Source: a virus. Taken from it: a DNA stretch of 46,853 bases. Positions 31,101-40,103 of the stretch are shown in pieces. The position numbers and the translations under genes were made by a program. Every line of letters starts with the position of its first letter. Within the stretch, counting starts at the first letter, position 1. The stretch is from positions 1 to 46,853 of IMG/VR virus record IMGVR_UViG_3300032006_000015. The stretch is one strand, 5' to 3'. A model generated the notes under the pieces. That model made no database searches. It saw only the letters and a program-made list of their open reading frames with translations, and was not told the origin of the DNA.

Positions 31101-32428
31101 TGACCACTGCTTTAGAAGGAAGTCTTAAAGGTTTTGAGTTAATTGCTAACTGGCCTGGGATGAGAGCTTTCTTCCCATTTGTTAGAACAGGTTTTAATTA
31201 TCTTGATATTACTTTCCAGCATACCCCAGCAGGATTACTTAGAAATAAGTATAGAGACTTAGCAGCTAAAGGTGGTCCACGTAATCTAGAGAAATATGGT
31301 ATACGTCCGGAAGATGTAGCTGGTGAAATAGCTATTATGGAAGGTCGTATAGCTGCAGGTACTATGGCTACAATTGCTTTAACTACCGCAGCTCTATCTG
31401 GTAGGATTACAGGAGACCTGCCTTGGGATAATGAAGATAGAAAACTATGGAAAGCAATGGGTATACAGCCCAATTCCTTTGTATTCGATAAACCAGGTGG
31501 AGGTAAAGTATATGTATCCTATAAGGGTATAGAAATATTCAATACCTTATTTGCAGCCGGTGCTAATACAGTATATGGAACTCATTTATTAGGTGAGAAA
31601 GGTACAGATGAATGGCAAAGAAAGCTAGCATGGATGTTTAGTAATGTTATTGTTGAACAATCTATGTTAGGCGGTCTCGGTGATTTAATGGATATCTTTA
31701 ATACCAGTTTAAGTGATGATCTTAGAATGAAAGCTGTAGCTAGGATAGCTCGATCACATGTACCATTTAAAGGTCTTGCAAATGACTTTGGTATGATTCT
31801 TGATGCTAACCAGAAAGAAGCCAACACTCTATGGGAAACTCTATTAGCTACAAATGTAGGTACTAAGAGTGTATTATACCCTAAATATGATATATTAAGT
31901 AAAGGTAAGAAGCCAAAACCACTAACTACTGATCCCTTAAATCCTTTATTACGTTTCTATAATAGAATAAGTCCAGTACCTATAGTTCCTGTTGATGATG
32001 ATCCAGTCAGAGAAGCTCTTATGGAGATTCGTTTTAATCTTCCTGATGCATTAGCACGTTTAGAGGGAGTAGAATTAGATTCAAGACAACGATCTGAACT
32101 ACAGAAGTATTTAGCTTCGAGCGATCTCTATGAAAGACTATTAGCTTTAACTAAGAATCCAGACTGGCAAGAAACTTTAAAAGATTATAAAGTTGATAAA
32201 CTTAAAGATTCAGACGGATGGGACCGTAAAGCTACATTCTTCTATAGAGAAGTTTATAGAATATTCCAAGAAGAAAAGGAATGGGCAAGATCTCAAATGG
32301 CATTAGATCCTAGAAATAGAAAACTAATGAATGATATTGAGATTCAAAAAGAACAGAAACGAGCTTTAGCTACAGGTGATCGAGAACTAATTAAAGATGT
32401 ACAGCATCTCAAGAAACATGGCTATTAA
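28136..32428 (+). CDS. Internal virion protein D (T7 gp16-like), 1430 aa
   Basis: The largest gene, matching T7 gp16 (1318 residues) in size and position; it is ejected first and forms the inner-membrane end of the DNA channel. I do not see the N-terminal lytic transglycosylase signature of T7 gp16; the first 60 residues are acidic and Pro-rich instead. Hydrophobic segments lie near residues 330-345 (AAGSTMNWVGYFLGGLF) and 1070-1085 (AAGTMATIALTTAAL). Without the transglycosylase, another virion protein must cut peptidoglycan, or none does. Confidence 0.88.
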   Translation: MTQQLTEELQKKMYEPEPIPVSEEEQTQIDQSGDTGEFPLNLEAPDPNWTPPEVQPSVPAQPDLTSLVGDYSQSANAFVQSLNPEQMQQYIMQNMPNLKVGEDGRIINEGISGLQDNIATNLLGQNADTRYNQQLQNTARSIYLDQQIERQKSIPSEVIRAALGAREDQIHSLGSFADLSGDTLKLWMNNIMGRTTDPSQKPWLDDGSKNPDYEKGSWTGFLPKNIVRENQTGWGNFARDILEFRLMLKLTNKFPGRVPNQAVAGDKKINFITKAMRITRDGAVADLLTEDSELGNIMNSAQTHMPWLVPQITAMMAVDSDDNPWEARIKTVAAGSTMNWVGYFLGGLFRGARAAKKARQAGKSVDEANDIGNNAYRKSVAQDVLKAEEAAESSAKQRWSEGKGISKADTRDEFLRKHLSPEDYSRLKDTATDGAERNRLNQLADQTGEAADDIWDWTEYTSKQQALKNAGREPDPFVNPEGFDSVEKATYGSERRLATSSALRDAMDGGTGRGFGPIASEAQIRSIAIGNKALREIVTEVLDDISNSLFHSKELGKAIPKGMSQEQFEVAAYRIAAPLLEQLDIFLDGGKIDLGKMFRQQLKKPKDFRLYGEVDGTIVKNVGPVQRSANTIVLRSLAQVASDLSSSALTISDQMPIGRQAEMVFDAMKVLFLENKKLGMMWGLDGQALQKGFVLSDVMKASKEADLTRFNQQTEELFGELDKLRRSGDFEGIRDLLELFKLSDGKVRTQAHILEFLSAKLTGGRMDGIDIRGMTRTQLQGTFFNSILSGMRTAPKAIIGTNMIAYLRPAMGALGSVIKMDRKELAVAMSTLDSLNRSATESWAMWKYNWDLGVNRQTQVYQGKFDIGSDLKEWNILGKHIAKYGSETEKMAYGALDFSVKFNSSPWVKYSANAMGAGDAYARTVIGRQYMAIRAARDALAKGVDPKDLKKFVRETEENFRNEIFTKNKDGMWIVSDKAAAMAGDEAAMTTALEGSLKGFELIANWPGMRAFFPFVRTGFNYLDITFQHTPAGLLRNKYRDLAAKGGPRNLEKYGIRPEDVAGEIAIMEGRIAAGTMATIALTTAALSGRITGDLPWDNEDRKLWKAMGIQPNSFVFDKPGGGKVYVSYKGIEIFNTLFAAGANTVYGTHLLGEKGTDEWQRKLAWMFSNVIVEQSMLGGLGDLMDIFNTSLSDDLRMKAVARIARSHVPFKGLANDFGMILDANQKEANTLWETLLATNVGTKSVLYPKYDILSKGKKPKPLTTDPLNPLLRFYNRISPVPIVPVDDDPVREALMEIRFNLPDALARLEGVELDSRQRSELQKYLASSDLYERLLALTKNPDWQETLKDYKVDKLKDSDGWDRKATFFYREVYRIFQEEKEWARSQMALDPRNRKLMNDIEIQKEQKRALATGDRELIKDVQHLKKHGY

Positions 32429-32441
32429 CCCCTATTAAATT

Positions 32442-34886
32442 ATGGCAGTCACATCAAATACATACACAGTAGGTGGTTCCGGTCAAGCTGGTCCTTATTC
32501 CTACTCTTTTCCTATACTCGCTGATACTGATGTCAAAGTTAGTGTTAACGCAGTAGTTAAAACTGTTACCACTCATTACACCTTAGATTCAGCAAATACA
32601 CGAATAACATTTGTCAGTGGACAAGAACCGAGCACTGGTGATAAAGTTATTGTTTATAGGGATACCGATGAAGATCCTATTAAGTCTGTATTTAGTTCAG
32701 GCTCTACACTTAGGTCTACTGAATTAAACGATAACTTTAATCAGTTACTATATATTGCACAGGAAACTGAAGACCAAGCTATGAGTACCCTTGGTGGTAC
32801 TATGCAAGCGAACTTTACATTAGGTAAAAGTTCTGATTTGGTCTTTGAAGGGGATACTGATGATGCTTATGAGACTACTCTTACTGTTGCTGATCCTACA
32901 GCTGACCGTACTATTACCCTACCTAACGTTACAGGTACGGTAGTAACGACAGGGGACACTAGTTCTGTTTCAGGTACAATGATAGCTAATGATGCTATTA
33001 ATAGAGATAAGATAGCTGATGATTCAGTCGGTACCTCAGAGCTTTTAGCTAATGCTGTAACAGCTAGTGAATTAGCAAATGATGCAGTTGAAACTGCTAA
33101 AATAGCAGATGATGCAGTTACAGGAGCGAAGATAGCTGATGATTCTATCAATTCTGAGCATTATGTTGATGGTTCTATTGACACTGCTCACATTGCTGAC
33201 AACCAAATAACAACAGCAAAAGTAGCAGATGATGCTATAACTACAGCTAAAATGGCTGCTGGTAGTATTACTGCAACTGAGATAGCTGACAATGCCGTGA
33301 CCCACGGTAAAATGGCAGATAGCTCTGTAGGTACTGCTGAGCTTAGAACTGGAGAAGTTACTAATGCAAAGCTTGGAGCAGATAGTGTAGATGGATCAAA
33401 AATTGCAGATGATGCAATCGGAGCAGAACATATACAAGCAAATGCTGTTGGTACTTCAGAAATTGCTGATGCGGAGCTGGTTACTCTTGCAGGTATGCCT
33501 AGTGCTACCGCTAGTATTCTTGCCGATAGTACCGCACTTACTTCCACTACTGCCGAGCTTAACCTCCTTGATGGCAAAAGCGTTGTCACATCGGTTAGCG
33601 GAAGTTCTACTGACGTTCAGTTACCAACTGCAAAAGCCGTTAACGATCAAATAGTATCATTACTAAATGACGCAGGCGGATTCGTACCTATTAATGATGA
33701 ACTTAAATTCCCCAATGCTAACCCTGATCCTGATGATGGGGCTGGTACTATTGTTTCCATTGCAGATGCTGGGGGCATTGTCGTTAATGGTTCGGGTGTT
33801 AGTACAACTGGTAGAACCCTTGGTGGATCTACTGTCACGATCAACGGCATCGACTCCTCCCTCCATAATACTACCATAGCAGCTGGTAAAGGTATGCTGG
33901 TACAGACAACTAGTACCTTAAATACCTATGATTACCATAGACTAGTAGTAGATGAAGCTGGAGTAGCTGCTACTCAGACACTTGTTAATGATTTTAATGA
34001 TAGATATCGTGTAAATGCAGGTGAACCTAGTTCAAGTCTTCATGAAGGAGATCTAGTATACGATACCAATGCTGATAAGATGAAAGTGTATGATAGCACT
34101 ACATCAGCATGGAAAGAAGTTACATCAACTGGAGACTTTAAATATCTATTCCTCTGCCCTGCAGGTGGAAGTGGAGCACCTACTTTTAATGGTAGTATTG
34201 CTACATATGACTTAAGAGAAGGTAGTAACTCAGGAGCTGCAGCTAGTGTAACTAATGCAGCACAGCTTGTCGTTAGTATTAATGGTGTTATACAGAAAGC
34301 TAATACAGGAACAAGTGCTCCTAGTGAAGGCTTTGCACTAGTAGATGCTAATACTATTATATTTGGTACTAACTTACCTGCTGGAGCTAATGTCTTTATA
34401 CATCAAGCTGGCTCTGCTGTAAGTATTCCTGTACCAGGAGATAATACAGTATCTACAGCTAAGATACAGAACTTAGCGGTAACAACTGGTAAGATAGCAG
34501 ATCAAGCAGTTGATCTTACTAAATTACCTCATGGTGATGGATCTAGTAATGGTAAATATCTAAGAAGTAATAACGGCGCTGATCCTACATGGGAACCAGT
34601 TGAACAGTACACTACACCTTTAACAACTAGAGGTGATATACTCTTTAGAGATTCATCTGGAGATCAGAGGCTCGCTAAAGGTACAGACGGTCAGTACTTA
34701 AAGATAGGTGCTAATGACCCTGAATGGGCTGACGTTGTTGGTGCTGTAGCTGATGGATGTATCTTCGAGAACGATCAAACAATATCTAATAACTATACTA
34801 TTGCTTCTGGTAAAGGAGCACACAGTGTTGGACCTATAACGGTTAATGCCACTGTAACTGTAAACGGAAACTGGGTGGTTAGCTAA
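32442..34886 (+). CDS. Tail fiber (T7 gp17-like N-terminus), 814 aa
   Basis: Residues 1-110 match the T7 tail-fiber N-terminal domain that attaches to the tail (YSFPILADTDVKV, VIVYRDTDED, LRSTELNDNFNQLLY). Then about 175-345 consists of degenerate IADDAVTxAKI-type repeats, a collagen-like or beta-helical shaft. The C-terminal part includes TTRGDILFRDSSGDQRLAKG (about 727-746), shared with the fiber gene at 38979, and ends in a beta-rich domain that may contact the receptor. It is longer than T7 gp17 (553). Confidence 0.93.
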   Translation: MAVTSNTYTVGGSGQAGPYSYSFPILADTDVKVSVNAVVKTVTTHYTLDSANTRITFVSGQEPSTGDKVIVYRDTDEDPIKSVFSSGSTLRSTELNDNFNQLLYIAQETEDQAMSTLGGTMQANFTLGKSSDLVFEGDTDDAYETTLTVADPTADRTITLPNVTGTVVTTGDTSSVSGTMIANDAINRDKIADDSVGTSELLANAVTASELANDAVETAKIADDAVTGAKIADDSINSEHYVDGSIDTAHIADNQITTAKVADDAITTAKMAAGSITATEIADNAVTHGKMADSSVGTAELRTGEVTNAKLGADSVDGSKIADDAIGAEHIQANAVGTSEIADAELVTLAGMPSATASILADSTALTSTTAELNLLDGKSVVTSVSGSSTDVQLPTAKAVNDQIVSLLNDAGGFVPINDELKFPNANPDPDDGAGTIVSIADAGGIVVNGSGVSTTGRTLGGSTVTINGIDSSLHNTTIAAGKGMLVQTTSTLNTYDYHRLVVDEAGVAATQTLVNDFNDRYRVNAGEPSSSLHEGDLVYDTNADKMKVYDSTTSAWKEVTSTGDFKYLFLCPAGGSGAPTFNGSIATYDLREGSNSGAAASVTNAAQLVVSINGVIQKANTGTSAPSEGFALVDANTIIFGTNLPAGANVFIHQAGSAVSIPVPGDNTVSTAKIQNLAVTTGKIADQAVDLTKLPHGDGSSNGKYLRSNNGADPTWEPVEQYTTPLTTRGDILFRDSSGDQRLAKGTDGQYLKIGANDPEWADVVGAVADGCIFENDQTISNNYTIASGKGAHSVGPITVNATVTVNGNWVVS
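32985..33480 (+). repeat. Degenerate tandem coding repeats in fiber shaft
   Basis: About 12-15 imperfect copies of a unit encoding roughly DDAITTAKIAD (units near 30-36 bp; typical DNA GCAGATGATGC). Near-identical units favour slippage or recombination, so shaft length may vary between strains. Confidence 0.75.
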
Positions 34887-36340
34887 TGGCAATTACAATT
34901 AACGGTACTTCAAATAGTATCGCAGGACTGGCTGTTGGTGGATTACCAGACGGCACAGTAGATGCAGCAACCCTTGCAGCAGGGGCTGTGACAGAATATG
35001 ATGATAATAAACTACAATCTAATTTAGCAATTCTTGGATTTAAAGCAGCTTCAAACGGTAGCTTGGCTAAGTATAATTTAGTAGATCAGATTATCGATGA
35101 ATACGAAGATGCTACTGGTATAGATGCAAGTGCCTCAACTAATGAAGCTTTAGATACTGATGGATATGCAGGAGGAACCGTAGGAGCTAACCACCCAACA
35201 GGTGGAACTGTTACAACCTACGGTAATTATAAAGTACATACCTTCTCTACTGGTACAACTACCTTTGCAGTTCCAGTGACTGGTACTATTGATATCCTCG
35301 CAATCGCCGGCGGCGGCGGAGGCGGCGGTGGACAAAATGGTGCTGGTGGTGGTGCAGGTGGTATGATTGCTACTAGTGGAGTAACAGTTGCACAAGGTAA
35401 CTATTCAATAGTTGTCGGAGCAGGTGCTTCAGGCGGACATGCTGCAGCTGGTGATAACTCAACAGCCGCTAACGGTGCTGATACAACAACAGGTGGCATA
35501 ACAGCTACTGCAGTTGGAGGAGGAGGCGGAGTTAATGACGGAAGAAATAGATCAGGAGCTGGTGGAAATGGTGGATCTGGTGGAGGTTCAGGTGAAAACG
35601 GTGGATCTGCTGGAACCGGAGTAGCTGGTCAAGGTAATGCTGGTCAATTAGAATCTGCTAACTCTCGTAACCGATCTGGTGCTGGTGGTGGAGCTGGTGA
35701 AGCTGGTGGTACAGATGGTATCAGACTAGGAGGAGATGGCTTACAAAACGACTTCCAAACAGGTAGTAATCAATGGTATGCAGGTGGAGGTTCCTCTGGA
35801 AGCGACTCTGCAGATGGACCTGTTGATGGCGGACAAGGTGGAGGTGGTGTTGGACAAGGAACGGCTGCGGCTGGTGGTAATGGAGTAGATGGTACAGGTG
35901 GAGGTGGCGGTGGCGCTGGTGAAACCCAATCCTATAATGGTGGAGACGGTGGAGACGGTGTTGTTGTTATTAGATATGACACAACTAGTAATTTCAACCT
36001 TACCCTCGGTTCTGACTTAACTCTTGTATCTACAGCTACTACAGCAAGCTCAGCTCCTACGAAAGCTGATTTAGTTTTACTTGTAGAAAATAAAGCTGGT
36101 AATGCAACTATTAATACTGACTTAAAAGGTTATATAAGTAGAGACGGCTCAGCATTTACTTCAGCTGTTACTTTTGTAGATGAAGGATCATGGGGTACAA
36201 ATAAAAAGATATATGCAGCACATGATGTTGATCTATCTGGTATTGCTTCTGGTACTTCAATGAAATATAAACTTACCACACATAACCAAACTTCTGGTAA
36301 AATAACTAAAATACACGCAACATCATTAGGTTGGAAGTAA
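34886..36340 (+). CDS. Gly-rich fiber or adhesin protein, 484 aa
   Basis: It starts at the TAATG overlap with the main fiber. After a short N-terminal region, residues about 132-365 form a Gly-rich domain (IAGGGGGGGGQNGAGGGAGG onward), a packing fold found in phage adhesins that bind cell surfaces. The C-terminal 105 residues (DLVLLVENKAGNATINTDLK to HATSLGWK) form a beta domain shared with the gene at 37428. GGA codons are frequent and match the phage tRNA-Gly. Probably a receptor-binding or accessory fiber protein. Confidence 0.8.
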   Translation: MAITINGTSNSIAGLAVGGLPDGTVDAATLAAGAVTEYDDNKLQSNLAILGFKAASNGSLAKYNLVDQIIDEYEDATGIDASASTNEALDTDGYAGGTVGANHPTGGTVTTYGNYKVHTFSTGTTTFAVPVTGTIDILAIAGGGGGGGGQNGAGGGAGGMIATSGVTVAQGNYSIVVGAGASGGHAAAGDNSTAANGADTTTGGITATAVGGGGGVNDGRNRSGAGGNGGSGGGSGENGGSAGTGVAGQGNAGQLESANSRNRSGAGGGAGEAGGTDGIRLGGDGLQNDFQTGSNQWYAGGGSSGSDSADGPVDGGQGGGGVGQGTAAAGGNGVDGTGGGGGGAGETQSYNGGDGGDGVVVIRYDTTSNFNLTLGSDLTLVSTATTASSAPTKADLVLLVENKAGNATINTDLKGYISRDGSAFTSAVTFVDEGSWGTNKKIYAAHDVDLSGIASGTSMKYKLTTHNQTSGKITKIHATSLGWK

Positions 36341-37138
36341 ATGGCAGAATTAAAAATTAAAGCGGACTCAGGCGGTGGAACCGTTTCACTGAAGGGTCCA
36401 GCTACAACAACAAGTAATGCTGCCGTTCAGCTCACTCTTCCAGTGGATGATGGGACAGCAAACCAATATTTAAAAACAGATGGCTCAGGTGCTTTATCTT
36501 GGGCTACTGTTGATACATCTATTGCAGATGACTCAATCACAGAAGCTAAGTTAGATATACACGCAGCTCCTAGTGGTACTGATAAATACCTTGGATATAC
36601 CAGTAATGGTATGGAGTGGAAAGTACCTTCAGGCTTAGGTAAAGTTGTTCAGTGGAAACATAGTACAAAAACTGATGTATCTTCTCGTACTCATAGTACT
36701 TTTATTGATATTCCAGGAACAGATGAGACTGGTAGTGGATCAATTTTTGAATGTAATATTACTACAACTGGAACAAACAAAGTTCTTGTAATACCAAGTA
36801 TTATGGTAGCTAGTTCAAATATGGGCTGGCTTAAATTAATTAGAAATACTGGTGGTACAGATACTGACCTTGGTAAAGGTGATGCAGCGTCTAGTAAACG
36901 AGATATATATTGGGGTGCTTACGCTGGTGGCTCTTCTAATGGAAGTATGTATTATGGTGTAATGCCAATTACAGCTCATGTTTTAGATTCACCTGGTGCT
37001 GGAACTCATAGTTATAGATGTCAGTTTGCTTCAGATGGTACTAGTTATGTTATGTATGTAAATCGTTGTATTTATGATCTTGACCCTTACCATCCTAGAA
37101 CGCAATCAGCAATAACATTATTGGAGTTAGCAGTATGA
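36341..37138 (+). CDS. Fiber-like protein with C1q-like layout, 265 aa
   Basis: It begins immediately after the previous stop. The N-terminus (AELKIKADSGGGTVSLKGP, then QLTLPVDDGTANQYLKTDGSGALSW) is a common fiber-attachment module in marine phages. DTSIADDSITEAKLDI (64-79) recurs in the gene at 38570. The C-terminal half is beta-rich with aromatic strands (WLKLIRNTGGTDTDLGKGDA) and ends ALLELAV-like, resembling trimeric fiber tips. Likely a secondary fiber tip. Confidence 0.7.
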   Translation: MAELKIKADSGGGTVSLKGPATTTSNAAVQLTLPVDDGTANQYLKTDGSGALSWATVDTSIADDSITEAKLDIHAAPSGTDKYLGYTSNGMEWKVPSGLGKVVQWKHSTKTDVSSRTHSTFIDIPGTDETGSGSIFECNITTTGTNKVLVIPSIMVASSNMGWLKLIRNTGGTDTDLGKGDAASSKRDIYWGAYAGGSSNGSMYYGVMPITAHVLDSPGAGTHSYRCQFASDGTSYVMYVNRCIYDLDPYHPRTQSAITLLELAV

Positions 37139-37431
37139 GTTTAGATCACGAAGCGATAAGAAAAGCTTATCCTGACGCAGTAACCATAGATGATACTCAT
37201 GGTGCTTTCAAATTAGATGGATCTAAAATAGATTTAGTTCAATCTGCAGTTGATGCAGCAAGAGTAGAGTTAAATAAACTTAACTACCGAGGAGCTAGAC
37301 GGCAAGCTTACCCTGATATAGGGGATCAGCTGGATAACCTCTACAAAGATATACTCGCTGGAAAGGTCGATTCAACGGGTGAGTTTGCGAAAGCAATTAA
37401 AGCAATAAAAGATGACAATCCTAAACCATGA
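37135..37431 (+). CDS. Small protein in the fiber cluster, possible fiber chaperone, 98 aa
   Basis: It overlaps both neighbours by ATGA. The N-terminus SLDHEAIRKAYPDAVTIDDTHG and the helical remainder recall small phage proteins encoded beside fibers. A role in fiber assembly is inferred from position only. It has no hydrophobic segment. Confidence 0.6.
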   Translation: MSLDHEAIRKAYPDAVTIDDTHGAFKLDGSKIDLVQSAVDAARVELNKLNYRGARRQAYPDIGDQLDNLYKDILAGKVDSTGEFAKAIKAIKDDNPKP

Positions 37432-38570
37432 GTAAAGTAATAGCAAATACGTATAGACATTCAGGTGCCTCAGCTGATGCAATCACATTAGATAGCTCTG
37501 GTAATGCAACGTTTCCAGGTAACTTAACCGTAACAGGTACAGTTACTGGAGATAATAATACTGTCTATGACGACACAAAATTAAGGAGAGATCTAAATGT
37601 TTTAGCTCTACATACTGCTGTAGATAACAATAAAACTGCACATAATCTCAACAATACCTTTATAGAAAACTTCCAAGATGACACTGCTTTGGCTACTGAA
37701 ACAGATGTAGATAGAGACACCGCCGGTGAATATGTATCTAGTGTTAGTGTAGGTTCCCAATCTCAAATCGATAAGGCTGCTGGTACAATTATCGGTACTT
37801 TTGACAATTCACTTGGTGGCGGTAATTCTGTTGCATTTGATGGAACTAACCATCAAGGAGGAGAAGCCTCAGCTCATAGTCCTAATAGCCAAACTAGTGC
37901 ATGGCTAGGTAAAGACTGGGGTTCAACTAAAACAATCAATGGATTTAAAGTTTATTCAACTACTGACGACGGTATACACGGTTCTGGACAAAATACTTCA
38001 GGCTGTACCCTTAAGTTATACGGTAACTCTTCAAATAATGTAAGTACATCTAATGATTTAGGCGGTCTAACAAATTTAAACTTCAGACAGAATAGCACTG
38101 AATACGTTAAAATGTCTGGTTTAACAACTCATACTGCTTATAGGTATCACTGGATATTTATGAGTGTTCCTGGTAATGCTAATACATTTAGGATTTCAGA
38201 GATTAAATTTTATGAGAATCCTGTAACCGCAAATGCTACTGGAACTTTAATTAGTACTGCACAAACAGCAACTGATGCTAGAACAAAAGTATCTGGAGTT
38301 ATCTTGTATGAAGATAATGAAGGTACAGCAACTTTAGGAACTGATTTGAAGATCTCCTTTAGTTGTGATAACGGTTCTAACTGGACTGCTTTAGATGCTA
38401 CAGCAGGTAATTACACTGCAGGAAATACATTTACTACTGGTATTAAAACAGCTCACCTTAAAGAAGTAACCTGTACTTCCGGTACTCAGATTAAGTACAA
38501 AGCTGAATGGGCAAACCAATCAGCTGGTAGTAAGGTAACACGCTTACATGGAATAGGGGTGAACTACTAA
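37428..38570 (+). CDS. Fiber protein with discoidin-like domain, 380 aa
   Basis: The N-terminus (SKVIANTYRHSGASADAITL, GNATFPGNLTVTGTVTG) is an attachment module typical of marine phage fibers. Residues about 120-265 resemble an F5/8-type (discoidin) carbohydrate-binding domain: SAWLGKDWGSTKTINGFKVYS, LKLYGNSSN and FRISEIKFYE. The last 100 residues repeat the C-terminal beta domain of the 34886 gene (GTDLKISFSCDNG against NTDLKGYISRDG). It probably binds host surface sugars. Confidence 0.75.
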   Translation: MSKVIANTYRHSGASADAITLDSSGNATFPGNLTVTGTVTGDNNTVYDDTKLRRDLNVLALHTAVDNNKTAHNLNNTFIENFQDDTALATETDVDRDTAGEYVSSVSVGSQSQIDKAAGTIIGTFDNSLGGGNSVAFDGTNHQGGEASAHSPNSQTSAWLGKDWGSTKTINGFKVYSTTDDGIHGSGQNTSGCTLKLYGNSSNNVSTSNDLGGLTNLNFRQNSTEYVKMSGLTTHTAYRYHWIFMSVPGNANTFRISEIKFYENPVTANATGTLISTAQTATDARTKVSGVILYEDNEGTATLGTDLKISFSCDNGSNWTALDATAGNYTAGNTFTTGIKTAHLKEVTCTSGTQIKYKAEWANQSAGSKVTRLHGIGVNY

Positions 38571-38974
38571 TGGCAATTACACATGTAAAAGAAGGTGGTT
38601 TAGACATCACCAACACTGGATCTGACGGACAATTTCTTAAGAAAGCTGGTACACAGTTCACCTGGGATACAGTAGATACATCTATTGCAGATGATTCTAT
38701 AGCTGAAGTAAAGTTAGATATCAGTAATGCTCCTAGTGACGGTAAGTTTCTTCAGTACAAAGATAGTTCTGATAAGCTTACCTGGGCAGCTGCATCTTCT
38801 GCTGAGATTTACGGATTCACTAAAAATGGTAACAACTTAAACGTTACTACAACAAATGGTGGTGCTGATAATATATCCGGTGCTACCTATGCTGCTTTTA
38901 ACGAAGCATTCTTCGCTGCAACTGGTTTCTCATGGAGTATCAATGCAAGCGGTAATTTAATCGCAACTATTTAA
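38570..38974 (+). CDS. Short fiber-like protein, 134 aa
   Basis: AITHVKEGGLDITNTGSDGQ and DTSIADDSIAEVKLDISNAP (about 37-56) repeat a module of the 36341 gene, so it looks like a duplicated fiber piece. The C-terminal half (GFTKNGNNLNVTTTNGGADN) is beta-rich. It is coupled to its upstream neighbour by TAATG. It may be an accessory fiber subunit. Confidence 0.65.
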   Translation: MAITHVKEGGLDITNTGSDGQFLKKAGTQFTWDTVDTSIADDSIAEVKLDISNAPSDGKFLQYKDSSDKLTWAAASSAEIYGFTKNGNNLNVTTTNGGADNISGATYAAFNEAFFAATGFSWSINASGNLIATI

Positions 38975-38978
38975 AATC

Positions 38979-39854
38979 ATGGCAACTATTGATTTAGGTA
39001 AAATCAAACAGGTGTGGCGTGGAACGTACAACAACAGTACTGCTTATGCAGTAGATGATCTTGTTGAGTATACAGATTCAGGTATCACATCTTCATATAT
39101 ATGTACTACTGCTTCCACAGGTAATGCTCCATCTTCAAGCGGAACTGCTCATGGATCATGGGCTTATGTAGCTAAAGGTGCCGCAAGTTTCACTTCACCT
39201 TTGACTACAAGAGGAGATATATTTTATAGAGACGCTAGTGGAGACGCTAGATTCCCTAAAGGTACAACCGGACAAGTACTAACAGCTACAGCAAACGACT
39301 TCGCTTGGGCAACTCCTTCTGGTGATTGCGCAAAAATAGCGAGTGGTAATGCTGGTGGTGATGGGGTTACTATGGTTACTGTAGATAATATTTTTACCAG
39401 TGATTACGAAATATATAAAATATATACATCATGGAGAGAAGATGCCTGGTTAAAAGTTCAACTACTAAATGCTAGTGGCACTACACTAAGTGCAAACTCG
39501 TATGAGTTTTCTGGAAGTTATGCTAAACGAAATACTGCTAATAGTTCAACGGATTACACTGGCTATTCTCAATTCGGTCAAGACTATTTCCCGATGCATT
39601 ATTGGAACGGAAGTGATACTATACCAGGTTATGCTGAATTGACTATAATGAGACCAACTGATTCGGCTACTAAACCAGTCGGATATGTTACTGCTTTTGC
39701 GAGCGATGATACTACATATTATTCTCATACACATGGTTGGGCTTATAAAGTAGCTACTGGTTTAAGAGGTCTTAAGTTCCTAGCTGAATCAGATGACTTT
39801 CATAACAGTGGAGTCGGTGAGTTCAGGTATGCTGTTTATGGATTCAAAGGTTAA
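38979..39854 (+). CDS. Fiber-like protein, 291 aa
   Basis: Residues 1-65 (IDLGKIKQVWRGTYNNSTAYAV, DDLVEYTDSG) resemble carbohydrate-binding modules often attached to phage fibers. TTRGDIFYRDASGDARFPKG (about 75-94) matches the main fiber's C-terminal module. The remaining 190 residues are beta-rich with many aromatic residues. Likely another host-recognition component. Confidence 0.7.
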   Translation: MATIDLGKIKQVWRGTYNNSTAYAVDDLVEYTDSGITSSYICTTASTGNAPSSSGTAHGSWAYVAKGAASFTSPLTTRGDIFYRDASGDARFPKGTTGQVLTATANDFAWATPSGDCAKIASGNAGGDGVTMVTVDNIFTSDYEIYKIYTSWREDAWLKVQLLNASGTTLSANSYEFSGSYAKRNTANSSTDYTGYSQFGQDYFPMHYWNGSDTIPGYAELTIMRPTDSATKPVGYVTAFASDDTTYYSHTHGWAYKVATGLRGLKFLAESDDFHNSGVGEFRYAVYGFKG

Positions 39855-39860
39855 TTAATT

Positions 39861-40103
39861 ATGAGTAAAATTGCAATTCACGATCATTCTAATGGTCCCG
39901 AAGCAGTAACATCGGTTAGAGACTTAACTAGTTCAGAACAAACTGCTCACAATGCTTTTACAGCACGTCTCTCTGGAGATAATGATCCCAGGAAAAAACT
40001 TGCTGATGATCTAGCAAAAAAAGAAACAGATAGAGCTGCTGGAATAGAAAAGCTAAAAGGCTTAGGTCTAACAGCAGATGAAGCTACCGCAGTATCTGGA
40101 TAA
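39861..40103 (+). CDS. Small protein closing the fiber cluster, 80 aa
   Basis: It is polar and helical (AHNAFTARLSG, KKLADDLAKKETDRAAGIEKL) with no known domain. Position after five fiber genes suggests an assembly helper. The stop overlaps the next gene (TAATG). No function can be assigned. Confidence 0.6.
   Translation: MSKIAIHDHSNGPEAVTSVRDLTSSEQTAHNAFTARLSGDNDPRKKLADDLAKKETDRAAGIEKLKGLGLTADEATAVSG

Noticed and set aside
33072-33589. Long minus-strand open frames opposite the fiber genes
   Set aside because: They are Ser/Ile/Cys-rich mirror frames of repetitive coding DNA with no starts, ribosome sites or family patterns. The same applies to the other minus-strand frames.
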